A stretch of 64,000 bases of DNA from the NCBI RefSeq assembly GCF_041261445.1, contig NZ_JBGCCU010000037.1:37542-101541 (forward strand), read 5' to 3'. This document shows positions 28,057 through 36,169 of the stretch, piece after piece. A model generated the notes under the pieces. It ran no database searches, was not told the origin of the DNA, and was given only the letters and a program-made list of their open reading frames with translations. The position numbers and the translations under genes are program-made. The DNA is from Catenulispora sp. EB89. GTDB lineage: Bacteria; Actinomycetota; Actinomycetes; Streptomycetales; Catenulisporaceae. Each line of letters opens with the position of its first letter. Position 1 is the first letter of the stretch.

Positions 28057-28168
28057 CCGTCTCCTGGTTAGACCGAATAAACGCTCTGGCTTACTGCCAA
28101 CCATAGTTCTTCGCGATACCCGGCCGTTCACTGAAAGCGACACAACATCACGCGATCGTGAGGCCCCG

Positions 28169-28366
28169 ATGACCACCCCCCAAGTCCCCGGCTACGCTGT
28201 CGCCCTCGAGGTCGAGGGCGTCCAGACCTTCCGAACCCCGAACGGTTTCGTAGCCAAATGCCGCTGCGGCTGGCGCTCACCCGTATACGCCTCCCCGGAC
28301 ATAGCCGAGGTCGAGCGGGCCGAGCACGAGGAGACGTGCCCCTGGCTGATGGCGCTCCCAGCATGA
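28169..28366 (+). CDS. Small Cys-containing protein (65 aa), possible zinc ribbon
   Basis: A 65-residue protein with KCRCGWRSPVY and a later HEETCPW, so two Cys, a His and a third Cys spaced as in small zinc-binding proteins. The ATG follows a GTGAGGCCCC stretch and lies 112 bp from the divergent regulator. Its stop overlaps the next start by 4 nt (ATGA). Not assigned to a named family. Confidence 0.55.
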   Translation: MTTPQVPGYAVALEVEGVQTFRTPNGFVAKCRCGWRSPVYASPDIAEVERAEHEETCPWLMALPA

Positions 28367-28571
28367 ACGACATGGCCACCTCCCAACACACACTGACGGC
28401 GACGACGGTGGCGGTCGGCATGTTCGTCTACGCCGGAACCGAGTGGGTCCGGGTCGTCGACGTCCACACCGCCGCCGGGATCACCGAGGTCTACCTCGCC
28501 GACCGTGCGGACCCGATCGAGTACGCATCGGGGAGAAAATTGACGTGTGCCTGCCGATGCGGCCGTCGTGA
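28363..28571 (+). pseudogene. Small protein with apparent one-base frameshift in a G run
   Basis: The frame opened at 28363 (4-nt overlap with the previous stop) encodes a sensible N-terminus (VGMFVYAGTEWVRVVDV) but after the GGGG run at 28530-28533 becomes an Arg/Gly-rich sequence running to 28707. Restoring one G gives YASGEKIDVCLPMRPS and a stop at 28569-28571, which overlaps the next GTG by 4 nt, exactly the spacing used by the neighbouring genes. Either a mutation or a sequencing error; the uncorrected 114-residue product is the alternative. The product is unknown. Confidence 0.5.
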
Positions 28572-28684
28572 AGGTAATCGGCGTCGTCGTCGCGCTGCTC
28601 GTACTCGCCTGCGCGCTCCAGGGCTTCCATCGGGACGAGGGCGGCCCGGCCTGCCCGGCGGGTTCTCCGGCGGCGAGCCGCTGA
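28568..28684 (+). CDS. 38-aa hydrophobic peptide
   Basis: A short frame: a GTG start, then KVIGVVVALLVLACALQGF as one hydrophobic segment, then a short polar tail with one Cys. It overlaps the corrected upstream stop by 4 nt and ends 19 bp before the Nudix start. The segment could be a single membrane helix or a lipoprotein-like signal. Real only if the frameshift interpretation of 28363-28571 is right. Confidence 0.35.
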   Translation: MKVIGVVVALLVLACALQGFHRDEGGPACPAGSPAASR

Positions 28685-28703
28685 GGACTGGGAGGCTGAC
28701 CGG

Positions 28704-29240
28704 ATGAGAGAGAAGGTCTGGACGTTCATCGGCCGGCACGCGGGCGGCGTGCAGTGGCGCATCCTCTGGCTGGCCCATCAGAAGTACATCATCGGCGTGT
28801 CCGGGCTGGTCCGCGACGACGCCGGACGGGTGCTGCTGATCAAGGGCCGGATGTGGAAGCCGTCGCGGCCCTGGGGGCTGGTGACCGGCTACGCCGAGTC
28901 CGGGGAGCAGTGGCACGCCACGGTGGTCCGCGAGGCGCGCGAGGAAACCGGCTACGAGGTCAAGGCGCATCCCGAAACGGTGCGGCTGGTCACCGGGTTC
29001 AAGCGCCGCGCCGAGGTCGCGTTCCTCGCCGAGTTCGTCGGCGGCACCTACCGGCCGGACCCGAAAGAAGTCCTGGACGCGCAGTTCTTCGAGATCGACG
29101 CGCTGCCGGACGGGCTTCTGCCATCGCACCGAGAACTGATCGAACAAAACCGAGACTGGTTCCAGGGGGACGACGATGACCGTGCTCACGCCCAACGAGA
29201 AGCTAACCGGCACGACGGCGCAGAAGCAGGAGATCCTTGA
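28704..29240 (+). CDS. Nudix hydrolase
   Basis: A 178-residue Nudix protein: VSGLVRDDAGRVLLIKG strand, then box GYAESGEQWHATVVREAREE followed by TGYEV. VEAQFFEI-like DAQFFEIDALPDG supports the NADH-pyrophosphatase-like subgroup in shape only. Its last 65 bp overlap the next gene in another frame, indicating coupled translation. Confidence 0.75.
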   Translation: MREKVWTFIGRHAGGVQWRILWLAHQKYIIGVSGLVRDDAGRVLLIKGRMWKPSRPWGLVTGYAESGEQWHATVVREAREETGYEVKAHPETVRLVTGFKRRAEVAFLAEFVGGTYRPDPKEVLDAQFFEIDALPDGLLPSHRELIEQNRDWFQGDDDDRAHAQREANRHDGAEAGDP

Positions 29241-30168
29241 ACGGCTGACCCGCTTCCGGACCGACCCGTCTCGGACGCTGAAGCTCGCCGGCCGGTACCC
29301 GCACCTGAGGTTCGTCACGCTGCCCGAACTGCTGCCGAACCTCGCCGACCGTGACGTTTTCACCCAGGGCGTCCAGCTGGCCCGCGACCGATTCGCGGCC
29401 CTCGGGGCCAGCGAGCTGCTGCCATTCGAGCGGGTCTTCGTCGCGGTCGCCTCGGCCACCGCCACATGGGGCGGGTTCCACCACCGCCTGCTCCCCTACC
29501 GCGCCCCGGACGACTCCCAGACCCCCGGCTACCGGTACGTGCAGGCGGCGGCGGTCATCAGCCGCTACGGCGACCTGACCAGCGAGTCCTCCAGCACCCC
29601 CGGCGTGGCCGGGTTGGACCTGCTGCGCGCCTACGTCCACGACTGCCACCACTACCTGACCTTCCGGTCCTACTGGCTCGGTGCCTCCGGCATCCACCGG
29701 CACCGCCACGGGATCAACTACCGCCGCGAGTCCGGCCAGACCTACTCGGCCCGCGACCCGGAAGGCTCGGCCTCCACCCGCAATCTCGGCATCGTCATGG
29801 AAGGCGCGTTCGACCGAGAGGCGACCGCCGTCGTCCGCGAGACGGCACGCACCGCCAGGATCGAGTGCCCCGCCGACGGCCCCGACCGTCTCGCATTCCT
29901 CGACGCCACTGGCAACGGGCCGAGCGCCCCTGAGACCGGCGACTCGTGGCTCACGGCCATGAACGGCTACAGCAGACTCGTGACAGTCCCCTATGCCGCG
30001 TTCCTAGCGGAGATCGGCGGTCCGGCCGCCGACGAGCTTCACGGCCGCATCGTCCGCGCCACTCTGACCGGCGACCTCGCCCCGCTGGAGCGGTGGCTCG
30101 ACAAACGTTACGGCCCCGGCGAGTTCGTAGCGCTGTTCCGGTCCGAGAACTACGCCCAGGTGGCGTAG
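29176..30168 (+). CDS. Unknown protein with HxxHH motif
   Basis: A 330-residue soluble protein starting inside the Nudix gene behind AGGGGGACGACG. It is not a family I recognise. Visible features are AYVHDCHHYLTFRSYWLG (clustered His), IHRHRHGINYRRE and a conserved-looking WGGFHHRLLPYRAP, suggesting metal binding and perhaps an enzyme working with the coupled Nudix protein. C-terminal YGPGEFVALFRSENY is compact and acidic. It is the last gene before the tmRNA-derived boundary. Confidence 0.55.
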   Translation: MTVLTPNEKLTGTTAQKQEILERLTRFRTDPSRTLKLAGRYPHLRFVTLPELLPNLADRDVFTQGVQLARDRFAALGASELLPFERVFVAVASATATWGGFHHRLLPYRAPDDSQTPGYRYVQAAAVISRYGDLTSESSSTPGVAGLDLLRAYVHDCHHYLTFRSYWLGASGIHRHRHGINYRRESGQTYSARDPEGSASTRNLGIVMEGAFDREATAVVRETARTARIECPADGPDRLAFLDATGNGPSAPETGDSWLTAMNGYSRLVTVPYAAFLAEIGGPAADELHGRIVRATLTGDLAPLERWLDKRYGPGEFVALFRSENYAQVA

Positions 30169-30210
30169 GGAGGCCGTTCGTTGCCGCGAACCGTCAACAC
30201 CGCCCGGGAA

Positions 30211-30250
30211 CAAAAAAATGCGGCACCGCCTCAAAAGACGGTGCCGCATT
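30211..30250 (-). terminator. Rho-independent terminator for leftward transcription
   Basis: AATGCGGCACCG (30217-30228) pairs perfectly over 12 bp with 30239-30250 around a 10-nt loop. On the minus strand the stem is followed by a run of T (A-run at 30212-30218 on the plus strand). It would stop transcripts entering from the right; the stem alone may also work for the gene ending at 30168. Confidence 0.7.
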
Positions 30251-30280
30251 CGCAAAGCAACCAACTCACGGACTCTGCGT

Positions 30281-30310
30281 GGACGCGGGTTCAATTCCCG
30301 CCGGATCCAC
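30281..30310 (+). repeat. ssrA (tmRNA) 3'-end copy, probable attachment site
   Basis: GGACGCGGGTTCAATTCCCG and the following CCGGATCCAC reproduce the T-arm and 3' acceptor end of bacterial tmRNA (the E. coli gene ends GGACGCGGGTTCAACTCCCG, then CCAGCTCCACCA). No 5' tmRNA portion or tag frame is present on either side, so this is a 3' fragment. Integrases of islands and phages often use this part of ssrA and leave such a duplicate. A near-perfect inverted copy of its last 15 bases (one mismatch) lies at 30330-30344. Confidence 0.65.
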
Positions 30311-30329
30311 GCCATCCGCAAGAAAACAA

Positions 30330-30344
30330 GTGGAGCCGGCGGGA
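30330..30344 (-). repeat. Inverted copy of the tmRNA 3' end
   Basis: GTGGAGCCGGCGGGA is the reverse complement of TCCCGCCGGCTCCAC, which matches 30296-30310 at 14 of 15 positions and is even closer to the usual tmRNA GGCTCCAC end. Together they form a dyad with a 19-nt spacer. Confidence 0.55.
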
Positions 30345-30569
30345 CATGGAAAATACTTTATATGGCAATGCAGTGAGCTGCGACGAAGCATCTAACTGAC
30401 GTACAGTTAGATGGTTTTCGCCTTGCGGCCACCGTGCGGCCGAGCATGACAGGGCCTCGCGAGAAACCCGCCTCAACGATCCGCAGCAATGCTCACCAGA
30501 TGCAGCGCTCTCGCCGCCGACGGGCCGCGCCATCGGACACAGCCCGGCAACACACTGCGACCGCAGCCG

Positions 30570-30594
30570 GGGATAGCTCAGTCGGCATCTGACA
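30570..30594 (+). other. tRNA 5'-half-like remnant
   Basis: GGGGATAGCTCAGTCGG followed by CATCTGAC resembles the acceptor and D-arm of an actinobacterial tRNA-Lys-like gene with the five bases TAGAG missing. No anticodon or T-arm follows, so it is not a working tRNA. It may be another recombination scar near the boundary. Confidence 0.35.
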
Positions 30595-30693
30595 GGGCAG
30601 CCCACAATCTTTCAAGCTCCGACGAGCACAACAATAAAGTTTCCCTTTTCAGGTAAGGCTGACTTGAGTATTGGCCGCAAGTTTCCGATTGCT

Positions 30694-30720
30694 ATCGCGA
30701 TGCGTGACACGCATCGCGAT
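30694..30720. promoter_or_regulatory. Perfect 27-nt palindrome upstream of the CBASS genes
   Basis: ATCGCGATGCGTG and CACGCATCGCGAT are exact reverse complements around a single A. It lies in an AT-richer gap 259 bp before the patatin gene. It may be an operator for a dimeric regulator or a cruciform/recombination site. The rest of 30169-30978 shows no supported gene; a TTG-initiated 82-residue frame at 30664-30912 runs through the palindrome and is not convincing. Confidence 0.55.
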
Positions 30721-30978
30721 TTGCAAGCCAATCAAGCAAGTATCCCTCGGCGGCGCAAAAACCTCAATACTCAAACGATACCCCTGCTCGCGCTGATTGG
30801 CACTCATGCTTCTCGAGTGCTAACCTACTTCAACCCTGCGGAGCGGCGCATCAAGGCGCTATACCTTGCGCTGGACAGATCTGGCCTAGACGCCTTGTCG
30901 GTTAGTTGCTAATGCGAGTAAATGCTTTATATTCAATACTAGCCAATGCGGCGCCGGTCGCTGGGAGGTGTGCGGCGG

Positions 30979-31950
30979 ATGAGAAAGATTCTTTCAATCG
31001 ACGGCGGTGGTATCAAGGGCGTCTTCCCTGCCGCCTTCCTGGCGGGCGTCGAGGAGTCGGTCGAAGCTCCGATCGGCGACTATTTCGACCTGATCGTTGG
31101 TACCTCGACGGGCGGCATCATCGCGATCGGCCTCGGCCTCGGCCTGTCAGCCCAGGAAATTTTGGCCTTCTACGAGACGCACGGCCCCAAGATCTTCTCG
31201 GGCAACCGGCGGATCAACGGGCTACTCCAGCTCGGCCGTGCGAAGTACCAGCGCGAACCCTAGGAGTCTGCCCTTCGGGAGGTCTTCGGCAACCGTCGTC
31301 TCGGTGAGAGCCGGACGCGCCTAATGGTGCCGTCGCTCAACTTGGAGACCGGCGAGGTCCACGTCTACAAGACGTCGCATCATCCGCGCTTGGAGAAGGA
31401 CTACAAGCTGGAGGCCGTCGAGGCCGCGCTGGCCACAGCCGCGGCGCCAACCTACTTCCCGACCTTCCGTGCGGCGAACGGGATCCCGCTCGTCGACGGC
31501 GGGATGTGGGCGAACAACCCTGTGGGGCCTGCGATAGTCGAGGCCCTCGGAGTCCTTGAGTGGCCACGTGACGAGCTCAAGGTCCTGAGCCTGGGCTGCA
31601 CCACCGAACCACTCCGTGCGAAGCCGAGCAAGACCAAGCGACTTGGACTCAACTACTGGGCGCTCAAGGTGGCCACCGTGTTCATGGCCGGCCAATCGTC
31701 CGCCTCGCTGGGTACCGCACAGCTGCTGGCAGGTCACTCCAACGTCATCCGAATCTCCCCGGCCGTGCCGAACAAGCGCTTCAAGCTGGACTCGGTCAAA
31801 GACATCGAGTCACTCAAGGGGTTGGGCGCATCGGAAGCCCGCAAGGCGATGCCCGATATGCGCAAACTGCTCACCGATAAGGCTGCGCCGTTCGTGCCAG
31901 CCCACACACTTAACGACCCGACTACCGCAGCGGGAGAATCAGCGCGATGA
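30979..31950 (+). pseudogene. capV: CBASS patatin-like phospholipase effector (CapV-like), interrupted by amber stop
   Basis: Read through, this gives a 323-residue patatin: oxyanion loop DGGGIKG near residue 8, nucleophile GTSTGG, and catalytic Asp in VDGGMWANNPV. CapV-type effectors bind cyclic nucleotides from a CD-NTase and destroy the membrane after phage infection. Codon 95 is TAG (31261-31263), yet the same frame continues with a normal patatin sequence (SALREVFGNRRLGESRTRL). The end overlaps the CD-NTase start by 4 nt (ATGA). GGGAGG lies 12 nt before the ATG. As written the protein is cut before its catalytic Asp and should be dead unless the stop is suppressed or is an error. Confidence 0.78.
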
Positions 31951-33291
31951 AGCTGACCAGCCACTTCGACGCTTTCCTAAAGGTGAAGGTGAACCTCACC
32001 GACGCTCGACTTGAGTTACTCGACGAACGTGTGGTGGCGGTCACTAACTTCCTGAAGGCTAGCGAAGACGCCAAGGCGTCACGCTTCCTTGGTGTGATTC
32101 CGCAGGGGTCGTATGCGCACCGCACCATAATCAACCCGGTGGACACGAACGACGAGTTCGACGCTGATGCGTTGCTCGAACTCGAAGAGAACGCCGACTG
32201 GAGCGCCGAGGACTACGTCGAAGAGCTCTACAAGGCGTTCCGGCGGAGCGGAAAATACCGCTACATGGTGAGTAGGGCACGCCCGCTGCGTCAAGGTCGA
32301 TTACGCCAATGAGTTCCACATCGACGTCGTGCCATACCTGCAGCGACATGACGAGTACTACATCACCAACCGCGACGATAACGTCTTCGAGCTCACCAAC
32401 CCGGAGGGCTTCAACGAGTGGCTTGACGAGCAGAATCGGATAACCAGCGGCGGCTTGATCAAGGTCATCCGGCTGTTCAAGTACCTCCGGGACCACAAGA
32501 ACACATTCTCCGCTAAGTCGGTCATCTTGACGATCCTGCTCGGTGGACGAGTAAACGACGCTCTGCTACTCAGCGACCCCAAGCACTACGCCGACCTTCC
32601 GACAGCCTTCGTGAACATCCTGGCCGACCTGAACGAGTACCTCCAGGCCAACCCGACGATGTCCAACCTGACGGACCCAAGTTGTCCGACGCAGAACTTC
32701 AACCACCGCTGGGACCAGGACCAGTACAGAAACTTCCGAAACAAGGTTAAGTACTACAGCGACAAGGCGAGCGATGCCTACGCTGACGCCGACCGGACGA
32801 GCAGTATCCGCAAGTGGCATGACATCTTCGGTGACGACTTCGCTTCTAGCGCGACCGAGCTTGTGAAGGCCGCACGCGATCGAGTGACAGAGGTTGCCGG
32901 CTCCGAGCAGTTCCTTGAGAGGGACCTGGGTATCCCGGAGGGGTTGGAACCAACCTACGAGGTACGCATCGGAGCTACTGTTCTTGGTGTTCCCGGCTTT
33001 CGCGTGTTCGACCTGCGAAAGCATGGGAACGTCGTTGGGCGGAATCGGAAGATCAAGTTCGCTATCGTCAGGTGCGCTGTGCCTTCGCCCTTCACGATCT
33101 ACTGGAAGGTACGGAACACGGGTGCTGAGGCTGCGGCAGCTGACTGCCTCCGCGGGAAGATCGAGAAGGACGACGGCTCGCGGTCTCGCAACGAGCCGAC
33201 TAAGTACAGTGGAAAACACTACGTCGAGTGCTACGTCGTGAAGAACAGCGTCTGTGTGGCGAAGGATCGCCAGATAGTCGTGATCAAATAG
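31947..33291 (+). pseudogene. CBASS CD-NTase (cGAS/DncV-like), one-base frameshift
   Basis: The first frame encodes the nucleotidyltransferase core: GVIPQGSYAHRTI (GS motif) and NDEFDADALLELE (metal-binding acidic pair). After the GGG run at 32275-32277 it ends at 32310. Removing one G restores SRHARCVKVDYANEFHID, containing the third acidic residue (HIDVVPYL), and a continuous frame to 33291 for 447 residues. The end (IYWKVRNTGAEAAAADCLRG) is an AGS-C type sensor domain of adenylyl/guanylyl-cyclase-associated systems. It would make a cyclic nucleotide signal for the patatin. No ubiquitin-like CapB/C genes follow, so a type I, two-gene CBASS is indicated. Confidence 0.78.
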
Positions 33292-33361
33292 GCTGAGCTG
33301 CCTCGTTCCGACGGCAACCATGCCATCGATCAGCTGTTGCGACTGTCTCGCCATGGCGTAG

Positions 33362-33526
33362 TCACAGACGCTCATGCGGGCCACGCCTTGTCACACCGCG
33401 CTTTTGGAGCCGGTAGAGGATCGTGTCTGGGTGGACGTCCATCCGCTCGGCGATGCGTGCCGCCGAGAGCCCAGTGGCGTACAGACGGTCCGCTTCGTCG
33501 ACGTCAATCAAAGCCTGGTCAAGAGC
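33362..33526 (-). pseudogene. HTH fragment in frame after the PLD gene's stop
   Basis: Immediately downstream of, and in frame with, the TAG ending the PLD-like gene, 54 codons encode LYATGLSAARIAERMDVHPD and LYRLQKRGVTRR, a resolvase/sigma-like helix-turn-helix. Either the PLD protein normally ends in this HTH and the TAG is a nonsense mutation (CAG to TAG), or this is the tail of another gene. A TTG in ALIDVDEADR could start a separate 45-residue protein. Confidence 0.45.
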
Positions 33527-36169
33527 CTAATCGAGCAGGCGCCGCAACAGATCTATATGATCGATGCCGTGGCCAGTCAGCATCGCTAGAGCCTGGGGCG
33601 GCGGCACCTGGCCAAGCCGCGACATGCCAGTCAGCCCGATACTGCTCAAACCCTCCTCAGCGGCGAACCTCGACTCTGGAGTCGCAGTAGCCTGGGTTAG
33701 GTGATAATGCCGCCAGCTATTCGTCGGTCTCGAGACGGCCAGCACAAGCTCTGGCCGCTGCCATGCGCAGTACGCCCAACGGTCCCCGTTCGTCGCGCGG
33801 ACATGGACAAAGTTTCCCTGGTTTAGCCTTCCCAGCTCGGTGACCACCCGCGCTGCGACCGGGACGGGATTCCGGAACCCGCCGGCCACCCGGTAGAGAT
33901 CGCCGTCCACTACGAGATCCAGCCCTTGGTCGGCCAGGGCTTCCTGCAGGTCGGCCAGCGGGTCGTCCGCAGCTGCCCGGCCAATGAGATCGGCGAGTGC
34001 ACCGCGGGTAAGGGTTCGTGCCCGTCCGGTCCTCGGATAGATGAGCAGATCAGTTTCCGCATTAGGATCAGCCGTGGCGACAACGGCTCGGACGCGTCTC
34101 CACACTTCGTTCGCGTGCACATCGGCAGGGCCTCCTGCAACAGCGGACGTGCCCTGGCGCAGAAGGCCCACACCGACGGCCACGGCAAATGCCGCGACCT
34201 GCCGGGCCTGATGCGGCAGTTGTTCAACATCGTCGGCCTCCGTCCCGCCTGCGAGCGCTTCAGTGAGAACAGCCAGCGGCTCCCGCCAGCCGTCGTCGTT
34301 CAGTCCCCACGCACCCCGCCCCAGCAGTTGGATCACCACTCGAAGGATCAAAAATCGGACGGCAAGATCGAACACGCCTTCCTGAACGACGTCCGCGGCC
34401 CGCTCCGTCCAGCGTCGCCAGCCGTGACGCGCCGTCTCTGGAAGTGGCGGTAGTTCGTCGTCGTCGTCGGCAAGCTCCCCTTCATCGGCGAGCAGCCCGG
34501 CGTCTTCCTCGGCCGCGCTGTCTTCCGGCATGGGCACCGAGACGGACAAGCCCCACGCCGAGCCGCCGAAGGGCCTGGGCCCCGACAGCGACGGCAGTCC
34601 GAAGAGCTTAGAGGTCAGGACGGCGCCCAGCATCTGTTCGCATTGGTCAAGATAGGCCTGCCAGCGGTCGAGCAACTCCACCGCGCTCGCCGTTTCGGCA
34701 TGTTCGGTCGGCACCGAAGCTGCGAGCGCGCGGCGATTCCGCACCGCTTTCGCGAGCTGGCCAAGATCGTTTTGGAACTGCCGTGCGGCTTGCTCGTCCA
34801 TGAGGAACTCGTCCTCGTCATGGAAGCGTCGCAGCGTCGGCCTGTCGTCGTCATTCGCGCGCCGCCTCGCGCACTTCGCCGGGTGCATCACGAATACCGG
34901 CGGCGACGCGGCGATCGCGGGATCAGCGGTTGTGGCGACCACGCGTACAACGGCGTATGTCTCGAGTACCGGGAAGCTGCCTTCGCTCTGTCCGGCCGGG
35001 ATGGTCCCGAGCCTTGTCCATCCGCCCGGCGCGCCGTCCGCCGACGCTTCAACCACGACGTCGACGGTGTATGTTCGGGCCAGCGTCACAGCCAGACCAG
35101 CACTTGTGTCCAGCACGCCAAGGACGATTGCGGAAGCGCGGGACGGGGTCGGTTCACCGACGGTACGCAGACCGTTCAGTTCTGACAGATCCGCTGACCG
35201 ATCGCTGCGGGGCATCAGGCTCTCAGCGTGGCCCGACGACAAGACGGCTAATTCGCAGTTCCCTTCGTCGCGGGTGGACCGGAGTAGGGCGCTCACAGTT
35301 AGATTCGCGCTACCAGTGAGCGCGTGCCAACTATCACCGATCCGCCACTCCAACAGCTTGCCGTGCCGGGCCGAACCGACGTCCTCCAAGAAGCGCACTT
35401 CCAGTTCCCGCCCCGCGAATGCCTCGCAGATCCGGTCTCCGTCGAAGCTGCTCCGTCGTGGCTGGACGCCGACGACGACACGGCTTGGATCGAAGCGCCG
35501 TGCGATCGCGTCAAGGGCTGCACCCGTCCCGTCAATGAAGGGTGCGTACATATTCAGCTCATCAACGGGCCCGCTGGGCAGCTGGCCCAACAGACTATGG
35601 CTTAAATTGTGAAGGACTGTCGTCCGGTGGTCATCGTCCGCGACGGGGAACTCTTTGAGTAGCCGACTGTTCTCGCGCAGAATTTCACGGATGTAGTCAC
35701 TGACGTCAACCACAGTCGGCAGCTCGTCGAGCCATGTGGCGAGCTGATGGAGCGCCTCCGGCACGCCGTGCTGCTTGGTCCCACCGAGGACGGTCCAGAT
35801 CTCGTCGTTGTAGCCCCAGCCTGCAGCCGTCGGGTTGCCGGAGCCGATCGCCGCCTCGACGTCGTTCTCACCCCGTAGCAAAACAACCTTCGGATGGAAT
35901 GCCCTGGAGCATGCCGCCAATCCGTGGAAGTACGATCGGCCGGCGAGTTTGACGTCGATGGCCTCGTAGAGGCCGTGGCCGACGTCGCCGACAACCGTCA
36001 CCCGGGCGCCAAGCGCGCGGGCTCGGGAGATGAGAACGCGCTCAAGGAACGGCAGATCAACGGTGAAGCCGAGCAATACCAGGTCATGTAGCGGCGCCTC
36101 ATCGCCACGATCCGACCACTGCCGGATCAGCGTCAGCGGCGATGCCATACTCCATGCGCCAGCGGTCAT
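33527..36169 (-). CDS. 880-aa phospholipase D-like protein in a type I R-M operon
   Basis: The N-terminal half has two HKD-like motifs: FHPKVVLLRG...GSGNPTAAGW near residues 90-115 and ARHGKLLEW...GSANLTVSALL near 265-295, forming one PLD active site. A long middle and C-terminal region (about 400-880) is mostly helical and not recognised. It starts at 36169 with GGAGG 8 nt upstream and overlaps the previous stop by 4 nt. PLD proteins occur in several defence systems (for example DrmC of DISARM), but this one is much longer. Last intact gene of the leftward hsd operon. Confidence 0.65.
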   Translation of the reverse strand: MTAGAWSMASPLTLIRQWSDRGDEAPLHDLVLLGFTVDLPFLERVLISRARALGARVTVVGDVGHGLYEAIDVKLAGRSYFHGLAACSRAFHPKVVLLRGENDVEAAIGSGNPTAAGWGYNDEIWTVLGGTKQHGVPEALHQLATWLDELPTVVDVSDYIREILRENSRLLKEFPVADDDHRTTVLHNLSHSLLGQLPSGPVDELNMYAPFIDGTGAALDAIARRFDPSRVVVGVQPRRSSFDGDRICEAFAGRELEVRFLEDVGSARHGKLLEWRIGDSWHALTGSANLTVSALLRSTRDEGNCELAVLSSGHAESLMPRSDRSADLSELNGLRTVGEPTPSRASAIVLGVLDTSAGLAVTLARTYTVDVVVEASADGAPGGWTRLGTIPAGQSEGSFPVLETYAVVRVVATTADPAIAASPPVFVMHPAKCARRRANDDDRPTLRRFHDEDEFLMDEQAARQFQNDLGQLAKAVRNRRALAASVPTEHAETASAVELLDRWQAYLDQCEQMLGAVLTSKLFGLPSLSGPRPFGGSAWGLSVSVPMPEDSAAEEDAGLLADEGELADDDDELPPLPETARHGWRRWTERAADVVQEGVFDLAVRFLILRVVIQLLGRGAWGLNDDGWREPLAVLTEALAGGTEADDVEQLPHQARQVAAFAVAVGVGLLRQGTSAVAGGPADVHANEVWRRVRAVVATADPNAETDLLIYPRTGRARTLTRGALADLIGRAAADDPLADLQEALADQGLDLVVDGDLYRVAGGFRNPVPVAARVVTELGRLNQGNFVHVRATNGDRWAYCAWQRPELVLAVSRPTNSWRHYHLTQATATPESRFAAEEGLSSIGLTGMSRLGQVPPPQALAMLTGHGIDHIDLLRRLLD

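Noticed and set aside
28528..28545. Programmed -1 ribosomal frameshift site
   Set aside because: No X XXY YYZ slippery heptamer lies in the reading frame and no strong downstream stem was seen; a lost G in a homopolymer is simpler.
30281..30310. Complete tRNA or tmRNA gene
   Set aside because: Only the T-arm and 3' acceptor are present; no D-arm, anticodon arm, tag reading frame or 5' acceptor strand is found nearby.
30664..30912. 82-residue frame upstream of CBASS
   Set aside because: TTG start without a ribosome site, runs through the palindrome, and the product resembles no protein family.
31261..33529. Amber codon reassignment in the island
   Set aside because: TAG ends the adjacent hsdR normally, and no suppressor tRNA or pyrrolysine-type genes are visible.
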